Below are positions 6,487 to 11,056 of a DNA stretch of 11,056 bases, piece by piece. The stretch lies in NCBI GenBank assembly GCA_015523685.1, contig WAJW01000056.1:1-11056 (forward strand), read 5' to 3'. The DNA is from Archaeoglobaceae archaeon (GTDB taxonomy: Archaea > Halobacteriota > Archaeoglobi > Archaeoglobales > JdFR-42). The notes beneath the pieces were generated by a model. It saw only the letters and a list, made by a program, of their open reading frames with translations, ran no database searches and was not told where the DNA came from. Position 1 is the stretch's first letter, and every line of letters begins with the position of its first letter. Both the position numbers and the translations under genes were made by a program.

Positions 6487-6939
6487 ATGCCTGAAAAAAT
6501 CGATTACCTCGACATCAGGATAATCTCTGAACTGCAGGAGGATGCCAGAAAGAGCCTGAGAGAGATAGCTGAAAAGCTCGGTGTTGCAGAAGGTACGGTT
6601 TATAACAGGATTAACAAGCTGAGAGATCATGGTGTAATTGAGAGATTTATTCCGGTGGTTAATTTTTCAAAGCTGGGATACGACCTGACTGCCATAATCG
6701 GGATAGAGAGCGAAGGAAAACACATCACGGAAGTTGAAAAGGCACTTGCCAGGGAGAACAATGTCACTGCTGTATATGATGTAACAGGAGAATTTGATGC
6801 CATAGTTGTCGTGAAATTCAAAAATAGAAGTGAGATGGATGAATTCATCAAAAAACTCCTGTCAATGAAATACGTCAAGAGGACATACACCATGCTTGTG
6901 CTCAATGTTGTAAAGGAGACCCACGGAGTGAGACTTTAG
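6487..6939 (+). CDS. Lrp/AsnC family transcriptional regulator
   Basis: This 150-residue protein has the standard two-part Lrp layout. The N-terminal winged helix-turn-helix (about residues 5-55) reads DYLDIRIISELQEDARKS followed by REIAEKLGVAEGTVYNRINKL, with the recognition helix at about 35-45 and the linker DHGVIERFIPVVNFSKLGY. The C-terminal RAM domain (about 65-145) includes VYDVTGEFDAIVVVKFKNR, the region that binds effector amino acids and forms oligomers. Length and order are typical. Such proteins control amino-acid metabolism or transport and often their own gene. It is divergent from the deacetylase and about 2.4 kb from the liv operon, so control of either is reasonable but unproven. 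Confidence 0.92.
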   Translation: MPEKIDYLDIRIISELQEDARKSLREIAEKLGVAEGTVYNRINKLRDHGVIERFIPVVNFSKLGYDLTAIIGIESEGKHITEVEKALARENNVTAVYDVTGEFDAIVVVKFKNRSEMDEFIKKLLSMKYVKRTYTMLVLNVVKETHGVRL

Positions 6940-7002
6940 GTAATGGATCATCCAGATCTTAAATCAATTGGTAAATAATGAATAATAATTAATATAAAAA
7001 TA

Positions 7003-7020
7003 ATCCGAAAAATTTATCTT
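7003..7020 (+). promoter_or_regulatory. BRE/TATA promoter of the small unknown gene, archease and rtcB operon
   Basis: ATCCGAAAAATTTATCTT combines a good BRE (CCGAAAAA) with TATA box TTTATCTT (7013-7020). Its centre is about 25 bases before 7041, placing the transcript start on the ATG/GTG overlap at 7040-7044. The 60 bases before it (6940-7000) are very A/T-rich and hold no gene. Confidence 0.65.
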
Positions 7021-7041
7021 GAGCCAAGCCAACCCCGGAAT

Positions 7042-7314
7042 GTGGAGAGGGCAGAATTTGAACTGGATCCCGAACTCATCGATTATATAAAAAAGAGAAA
7101 AAAGGATTTCAGATTAAGCACAACCTGTTCTGGATCTGTGATCCTCCCGGTTGACCTTAAAAAGCCAAAAGACACAGATATAAGGATAGATATAGATGGA
7201 AATACCCTCTATATATCTCAGTTTCAGGCAAAATATATAAAAAGGCTCACCAGAGACATGGTCTACGATGCGGAAGTACAGGTTTCTGGATCATACTGCA
7301 GATATAGCAATTGA
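7042..7314 (+). CDS. Small conserved-looking protein of unknown function upstream of archease
   Basis: This 90-codon frame starts with GTG. I do not recognise a named family. The N-terminus is charged and helical (FELDPELIDYIKKRKKDF, about 6-23); a middle part carries a single Cys in STTCSGSVILPVDLKKPKDTDIRI (about 26-49); and an IDGNTLYISQFQAKYIKRL segment (about 51-69) looks like a beta strand followed by a helix. Codon use and the strong promoter placed for a leaderless start at 7042 argue that it is real. Its last 15 codons overlap archease by 47 bases, and that tail (SGSYCRYSN) looks less structured, so the original protein may have ended near residue 76. Cotranscription with archease and rtcB suggests a link to RNA repair, by context only. 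Confidence 0.6.
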   Translation: MERAEFELDPELIDYIKKRKKDFRLSTTCSGSVILPVDLKKPKDTDIRIDIDGNTLYISQFQAKYIKRLTRDMVYDAEVQVSGSYCRYSN

Positions 7315-7687
7315 GGTATATGGAAAGGATATGGAAGAACTTTTCAGGAATTCTGCGGAGGCATTCAGAATAGCTTTTGTGAATGAGAATAACCCTGAAG
7401 GAGATTACAGGAGACAAATTCAGTTAGAGTCCCTGAATGTTGAGGACCTCATGTATGACTGGCTGAACGAACTCCTCTTTATTTTTGATACCGAGTTTGA
7501 AATGCCCGTCCGTGTGGAAAAAATTAATATATCAGAGGATGATGGTTTAAAGCTAAAAGCAATGATTCAATTCGGAAAGGTAAAACCGGATATGATATCT
7601 GTTGCTCCAAAAGGCATCTCACTCCACAGGTTCAGGGTTGAAAAAGAGAATAATGGATACAGAGCTTTTGTAATTATAGATATATGA
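7268..7687 (+). CDS. Archease (RtcB activator protein)
   Basis: This 139-residue protein has the archease pattern from end to end: YRFLDHTADIAIEVYG at the start (4-19, acidic Asp8/Asp12), a helix ELFRNSAEAF (24-33), the conserved LMYDWLNELLFIFDTE (61-76, Asp64), and the closing beta strands KGISLHRFRVEK...AFVIIDI (about 115-139, Asp138). Family members bind a metal ion with such acidic residues and speed up RtcB guanylation and turnover. The start at 7268 is required by the N-terminal motif even though it overlaps the preceding frame by 47 bases and has no clear Shine-Dalgarno, so translation is probably coupled. rtcB follows after 15 bases. Confidence 0.9.
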   Translation: MRKYRFLDHTADIAIEVYGKDMEELFRNSAEAFRIAFVNENNPEGDYRRQIQLESLNVEDLMYDWLNELLFIFDTEFEMPVRVEKINISEDDGLKLKAMIQFGKVKPDMISVAPKGISLHRFRVEKENNGYRAFVIIDI

Positions 7688-7702
7688 ACGGAGGGGAAAA
7701 AG

Positions 7703-9145
7703 ATGGAGGATCTGCTGAGGAAAGTGAGTGATTACGTCTGGGAGCTACCCCCATCTTACAAGTCCGGTATGAGAGTGCCGGCCAGATTTTTTGTATCAAG
7801 AAAGATGGCGGGGATTATGGAGAAGGGAGCTATTGAACAGGCGGCAAATGTGGCAACGCTTCCCGGAATACAGGTGGCTTCCCTTGTAATGCCGGACGTT
7901 CATGTCGGTTATGGCTTCCCCATAGGTGGAGTGGGAGCTTTCGACCTTGAGGAGGGTGTGATAAGCCCGGGAGGGGTGGGGTTCGATATCAACTGTGGTG
8001 TCAGGGTACTCAGAACCCATTTAAGCGTTGAGGAGGTCAGACCCAGAATTAAAGAGCTCGTGGACAGACTTTTCGTAAACGTACCCTCCGGTGTGGGTTC
8101 AAGAGGAAGACTTAAAGTTACCGATGGACAGCTTGATGATATCTTTGTCGATGGTGCACGCTGGGCGGTGGAGAACGGGTACGGGAGAGAGGAAGACCTT
8201 GAACACTGTGAGGAAAAAGGGTCTCTCGAAGGAGCCAATCCGGAAGTGGTTAGCAAGAAGGCGAGAGAGAGAGGAAAACCTCAGCTGGGAACTCTCGGTA
8301 GCGGTAATCATTTCCTTGAAGTTCAGTATGTGGATGAAATATACGATGAGAAAATAGCTCAGGCTTACGGGCTCGAGAAGGGCAGGGTTGTGGTGATGAT
8401 CCATTGCGGCAGTAGAGGAGCGGGACATCAGATATGCACAGATTTCCTTAGAGTTCTCGAAAAGGCCTCGGGTAAATACAGGATTCGTCTTCCAGACAGA
8501 CAGCTGGCATGTGCACCTGTTGAATCTGAAGAGGGGAGAAGGTATTTTGAAGGAATGGCGTCTGCTGCAAATTACGCATGGGCGAACAGACAGATAATCT
8601 CCCACTGGGTGAGAGAGACATTCACCCAGATCTTCAAGAGGGATGAAGAGGAACTGGGCCTTGATCTGGTCTATGATGTTGCGCATAACATCGCAAAGTT
8701 TGAAGAATATGAAATTAATGGAGAAAGAAAAAAGGTCTGTGTTCACAGAAAGGGTGCCACGAGAGCGTTTGGCCCCGGAACTGATGGACTGCCTCCGGAT
8801 TATTTAAGCACAGGACAGCCCGTAATAATTCCGGGAAGTATGGGGACTCCATCTTACATACTCGCAGGAACGGAAAAGGCAATGAGAGAGAGTTTCGGTT
8901 CCACATGTCATGGTTCAGGAAGGGTTCTGAGCAGAGCAGCTGCAAAAAGGAAGCTCAGAGGTGGTGAGGTCAAGAGGAGACTTGCCGGAAAGGGAATATA
9001 TATAAGGGCAACGAAGGATTCTTTACTTGCAGAGGAGGCTCCTGATGCTTACAAACTCAGCGATGATGTTGTGGAAATCGTGGAAAAAGCAGGAATATCG
9101 AAGAAGGTTGCCAGACTTCTCCCGCTTGGTGTTGCCAAGGGATAG
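7703..9145 (+). CDS. rtcB: RNA-splicing ligase RtcB (3'-phosphate/5'-OH RNA ligase)
   Basis: This 480-residue protein is a standard-length RtcB without an intein. Metal and catalytic residues line up with the Pyrococcus enzyme: FDINCGVR with Asp95 and Cys98, SGNHFLEVQ with His203, VMIHCGSRG with His234, YDVAHNI with His328 and the guanylated His403 in STCHGSGRVLSR (400-411). Further signatures are MPDVHVGYGFPIGG (63-76) and GSMGTPSYIL (378-387). It joins RNA 2',3'-cyclic phosphate or 3'-phosphate ends to 5'-OH ends using GTP and Mn2+, the last step of archaeal tRNA splicing and a route of RNA repair. The ATG is set by a strong Shine-Dalgarno (GGAGGGG, 7690-7696). It works with archease, encoded just upstream. 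Confidence 0.96.
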   Translation: MEDLLRKVSDYVWELPPSYKSGMRVPARFFVSRKMAGIMEKGAIEQAANVATLPGIQVASLVMPDVHVGYGFPIGGVGAFDLEEGVISPGGVGFDINCGVRVLRTHLSVEEVRPRIKELVDRLFVNVPSGVGSRGRLKVTDGQLDDIFVDGARWAVENGYGREEDLEHCEEKGSLEGANPEVVSKKARERGKPQLGTLGSGNHFLEVQYVDEIYDEKIAQAYGLEKGRVVVMIHCGSRGAGHQICTDFLRVLEKASGKYRIRLPDRQLACAPVESEEGRRYFEGMASAANYAWANRQIISHWVRETFTQIFKRDEEELGLDLVYDVAHNIAKFEEYEINGERKKVCVHRKGATRAFGPGTDGLPPDYLSTGQPVIIPGSMGTPSYILAGTEKAMRESFGSTCHGSGRVLSRAAAKRKLRGGEVKRRLAGKGIYIRATKDSLLAEEAPDAYKLSDDVVEIVEKAGISKKVARLLPLGVAKG

Positions 9146-9212
9146 CATGTTCCCGGGCTGTATGTTTAAAGACTGGCATACTGGCAGGATGTATGGCGGA
9201 GAAAAAGGAAGG

Positions 9213-9230
9213 GTGACAGAAAAATTTAAA
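9213..9230 (+). promoter_or_regulatory. BRE/TATA promoter upstream of tRNA-Lys and the RNA polymerase operon
   Basis: ACAGAAAAATTTAAA (9216-9230) is a strong BRE plus TATA box. A start about 25 bases on would lie near 9252, roughly 87 bases before tRNA-Lys. It is the best promoter in the 193-base gap after rtcB. A weaker AAATTAT (9300-9306) lies closer to the tRNA and could be the tRNA's own promoter. Nothing else that I can name lies in 9146-9338. Confidence 0.5.
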
Positions 9231-9304
9231 TCTTAGTAGTAGTGGAAGTGAGTTCTGCTCTTAAAGGGTGAGGATACAGATTGGTGGCAGGAAAATTGGA
9301 AATT

Positions 9305-9430
9305 ATGGGGATTGGATTAAAAACTTACCAATCCAGCTGGGCTCGTAGCTCAGTCAGGCAGAGCACCTGGCTTTTAACCAGGTGGTCAAGGGTTCAAATC
9401 CCTTCGAGCCCGCTCTCTGCCAATCCTTAT
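9305..9430 (+). repeat. Complementary flanks around tRNA-Lys with competing local hairpin
   Basis: CCAATCC occurs at 9328-9334 and again at 9420-9426, on either side of the tRNA. GGATTGG (9309-9315) can pair with either copy. The local option gives a 7-bp stem with a 12-base loop. The long option extends to 11 pairs (ATGGGGATTGG 9305-9315 with CCAATCCTTAT 9420-9430, two of them G-U) and encloses the whole tRNA. Any role in processing is inference. Confidence 0.45.
9339..9412 (+). tRNA. tRNA-Lys (anticodon UUU)
   Basis: A complete cloverleaf can be drawn. Acceptor stem GGGCTCG (9339-9345) pairs with CGAGCCC (9405-9411); D stem GCTC/GAGC (9348-9351, 9361-9364); anticodon stem CCTGG/CCAGG (9366-9370, 9378-9382) around loop CTTTTAA with anticodon TTT at 9373-9375; T stem AAGGG/CCCTT (9388-9392, 9400-9404) with loop TTCAAAT; discriminator G at 9412. 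There is no intron, and CCA is not encoded, as is common in archaea. It lies 44 bases ahead of rpoH on the same strand. Confidence 0.97.
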
Positions 9431-9442
9431 TTTCTGGTCAGA

Positions 9443-9448
9443 GGGAGG
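9443..9448 (+). promoter_or_regulatory. Shine-Dalgarno setting the rpoH start
   Basis: GGGAGG ends eight bases before ATG 9457, selecting it over upstream in-frame starts that would begin inside the tRNA. A leader with a ribosome site means rpoH is not leaderless, in contrast to livH or the deacetylase gene. Confidence 0.7.
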
Positions 9449-9456
9449 AACATATT

Positions 9457-9690
9457 ATGAAAATGAAACTGCAGGAACATATACTGGTTCCGGAACATAA
9501 AATTGTGCCGGAAAAGGAAATTGAGAATATATTGAAAACTCTCGGGATAAAAAAGCATCAGCTTCCAAAAATCAGGAAATCCGACCCGATTATACAGGAA
9601 ATAGGTGCAAAACCGGGAGATGTTATAAAAATCACCCGTGACAGCCTCACTGCAAGGAAGGCCGTCGTATATCGCGTGGTGGTGGAGTAG
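9457..9690 (+). CDS. rpoH: DNA-directed RNA polymerase subunit H (Rpo5)
   Basis: This 77-residue protein matches archaeal RpoH (Rpo5, the counterpart of the C-terminal domain of eukaryotic Rpb5). It contains the family core HILVPEHKIVPEKEIENILKT (near 8-28), the motif LPKIRKSDPIIQEIGAKPGDVIKITR (about 36-61) and the closing RKAVVYRVV. The subunit sits in the jaw of RNA polymerase near incoming DNA. Length is normal (about 75-85). A longer reading from 9382 would begin inside tRNA-Lys and is rejected. The rpoB'' ATG follows ten bases after the stop region, in the conserved order rpoH-rpoB''-rpoB'-rpoA. Confidence 0.95.
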   Translation: MKMKLQEHILVPEHKIVPEKEIENILKTLGIKKHQLPKIRKSDPIIQEIGAKPGDVIKITRDSLTARKAVVYRVVVE

Positions 9691-9699
9691 GTGGTCAAA

Positions 9700-11056
9700 A
9701 TGCTCGATACAAGAGTTTTATCTCAGGCATATTTTACCCATGAAAGGCTTGTAAAACATCAGATCGATTCCTTCAACCATTTCATCGAAAAGGGACTTCA
9801 GAACGTTATAGAGGAGCAGGGAAAAATCGAAACCGACATCCCAGATACATATATTGAACTCATAAAGATTGAGGTTGAGAATCCCAAAGCGCGCGAGGCA
9901 GATGGTTCAGAAGTTAACATCTTTCCACAGATAGCAAGGATAAGGAATCTTACATATGCGGCACCACTCTGGCTTACCGCAAGGGTCATAGACGAAGGAC
10001 GGGAGAAAGAGGTGGAGAAGGTCAGAATTGGAATGATGCCGATCATGGTGAAATCTTCGAAATGCAATCTGAATATGATAGATGACGTGAGGAAGGTTGG
10101 AGAGGATCCCCTTGATCCCGGAGGGTACTTCATCATCAACGGAAGCGAAAGGGTTCTGATGACCCTTGAAGATCTGACCCCAAATAAAATATTCCTTGAG
10201 TATGAGGAAAGATACGGTGACAGAATCGAAGTCGCCAAAGTGTTTTCCCAGAAATCGGGATACAGAGCACTCGTCATCGTGGAGAAGGGGAAGGATTCAA
10301 TTCTCGAGGTATCATTCCCCTATATCCCGAAAAGGCTCAGCTTTGTCACACTCATGAGGGCACTTGGAGTGGAGAGCGACCAGGAAATAACCACCATGGT
10401 TTCTCAGGATCCTGAAATTGTAAAATATATGCTTGAGAATCTCGAAAATGCCGAGGTGGAGACTCAGGAAGAGGCAATGGAGCTCATAGGCAAAAGAGTT
10501 GCACCAGGGCAGGCACGAGAATACCGATTGACAAGGGCAAACTATGTGATTGACAACTACCTGCTCCCTCATCTTGGCACGGAGATAGAGGACAGGAGGG
10601 CCAAAGCATTTTTCCTCGGTAGGATGGCCGAGGCGGTTTTCGAACTCGCACTTGGGAGAAGAGGTGAGGACGATAAGGATCACTACGCCAACAAAAGACT
10701 GAAACTGGCGGGAGATCTGATGGAAGACCTCTTCAGAGTGGCATTTCTGAGGCTTGCAAAGGATATAAAATACCAGCTTGAAAGGGCAAAGGTGAGAAAC
10801 AGAGATCTTGTTCTCAACACGGCAGTCAGGGCTGATGTGCTCACGGAAAGGATCATGCACCCCATGGCAACGGGAAACTGGGTCGGTGGACGAACGGGTG
10901 TCTCTCAGCTTCTTGACAGAACCAACTACATCTCGGTTCTCTCCCACCTGAGAAGGGTTATCTCACCGCTATCGAGATCTCAGCCACATTTCGAGGCAAG
11001 AGATCTGCATCCGACTCAGTGGGGGAGGATCTGCCCTTCTGAGACACCGGAGGGGC
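9700..11056 (+). CDS. rpoB2: DNA-directed RNA polymerase subunit B'' (Rpo2N), 5' part
   Basis: The frame starts at ATG 9700 with a GGTGGTC ribosome site and stays open for 452 codons to the window edge. It begins LDTRVLSQAYFTHERLVKHQIDSF, the archaeal B'' N-terminus. It includes the protrusion/lobe landmarks IGMMPIMVKSSKCNL, DPGGYFIINGSERV and KRVAPGQAREYRLTRANYVIDNYLLPHLG, then TGNWVGGRTGVSQLLDRTNY and finally HPTQWGRICPSETPEG (about 437-452), the most conserved motif of this half. Archaeal B'' subunits end about 50-60 residues after this motif when the B subunit is split into B'' and B'; whether it is split here cannot be seen because the stop is outside the window. The gene encodes part of the catalytic core of RNA polymerase. 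Confidence 0.95.
   Translation, partial: MLDTRVLSQAYFTHERLVKHQIDSFNHFIEKGLQNVIEEQGKIETDIPDTYIELIKIEVENPKAREADGSEVNIFPQIARIRNLTYAAPLWLTARVIDEGREKEVEKVRIGMMPIMVKSSKCNLNMIDDVRKVGEDPLDPGGYFIINGSERVLMTLEDLTPNKIFLEYEERYGDRIEVAKVFSQKSGYRALVIVEKGKDSILEVSFPYIPKRLSFVTLMRALGVESDQEITTMVSQDPEIVKYMLENLENAEVETQEEAMELIGKRVAPGQAREYRLTRANYVIDNYLLPHLGTEIEDRRAKAFFLGRMAEAVFELALGRRGEDDKDHYANKRLKLAGDLMEDLFRVAFLRLAKDIKYQLERAKVRNRDLVLNTAVRADVLTERIMHPMATGNWVGGRTGVSQLLDRTNYISVLSHLRRVISPLSRSQPHFEARDLHPTQWGRICPSETPEG

Noticed and set aside
8099..8746. 215-codon minus-strand frame
   Set aside because: It lies opposite the catalytic part of rtcB and shows no recognisable domain.
7703..9145. Intein in rtcB
   Set aside because: Some archaeal rtcB genes carry inteins, but the 480-residue protein has continuous catalytic motifs with normal spacing.
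9147..9236. 29-codon frame after rtcB, starting ATG and ending TAG
   Set aside because: No clear ribosome site, no recognised motif, and its end overlaps the TATA box at 9223-9230; too short to support.
9382..9456. Longer rpoH reading beginning inside tRNA-Lys
   Set aside because: The upstream codons are tRNA sequence. The Shine-Dalgarno at 9443-9448 and the family start both point to ATG 9457.
10312..10947. 211-codon minus-strand frame
   Set aside because: It is antisense to rpoB'', whose plus-strand frame encodes conserved polymerase motifs throughout; a shadow frame.
1..11056. CRISPR array or classic defence island
   Set aside because: No regularly spaced repeats and no cas, restriction or toxin-antitoxin genes are visible; repeats found are limited to the element ends and the tRNA flanks.

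Overview
The window looks like a euryarchaeal chromosome, most probably from Archaeoglobales (an Archaeoglobus, Geoglobus or Ferroglobus-type organism; the genus is inference). The reasons are the archaeal RNA polymerase genes rpoH and a split B subunit (B''), an archaeal RtcB with archease, a tRNA-Lys with no encoded CCA, an archaeal Lrp/AsnC regulator, and BRE/TATA promoters placed 24-28 bases ahead of start codons. That spacing implies leaderless transcripts for several genes.

Layout. (1) Positions 1-4042, + strand: the last 49 codons of a periplasmic-type substrate-binding protein, then a new promoter and the tightly packed livH-livM-livG-livF genes of a branched-chain amino acid (HAAT) ABC importer. 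A SpoIIM/DUF95-type membrane protein follows, its start overlapping the livF stop by 4 bases. (2) About 4056-5358: a decayed IS200/IS605-type element with no tnpA. It has a TATA box, a tnpB pseudogene broken by at least six frame changes and one in-frame stop, and a subterminal hairpin at each end. (3) 5355-6380, - strand: a complete class II histone-deacetylase-like amidohydrolase whose stop codon coincides with the element's right tip. (4) 6487-6939, + strand: a divergent Lrp/AsnC regulator sharing a 106-base promoter region with the deacetylase. (5) 7042-9145, + strand: an RNA-ligation operon made of a small unknown protein, archease and RtcB. (6) 9339-11056, + strand: tRNA-Lys(UUU), rpoH and the first 452 codons of rpoB'' (open at the window edge and therefore without a stop).

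How the genes relate. LivH/M form the membrane channel and LivG/F the ATPase pair; the binding protein whose tail opens the window is the likely substrate receptor. The deacetylase and Lrp regulator form a divergent pair and may be linked by regulation. Archease activates RtcB for joining RNA 2',3'-cyclic phosphate ends to 5'-OH ends, as in tRNA splicing. rpoH-rpoB'' starts the conserved archaeal RNA polymerase operon, here directly behind a tRNA gene.

Most interesting: the tnpB relic, whose catalytic codons survive in different frames and whose reRNA-like end abuts the deacetylase gene; an 11-bp helix that could enclose tRNA-Lys and competes with a local hairpin; two overlapping start choices (ATG/GTG) at the expected leaderless start of the small unknown gene; and a SpoIIM-like gene inside an amino-acid transporter operon. 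I do not see a CRISPR array or a clearly new defence system.
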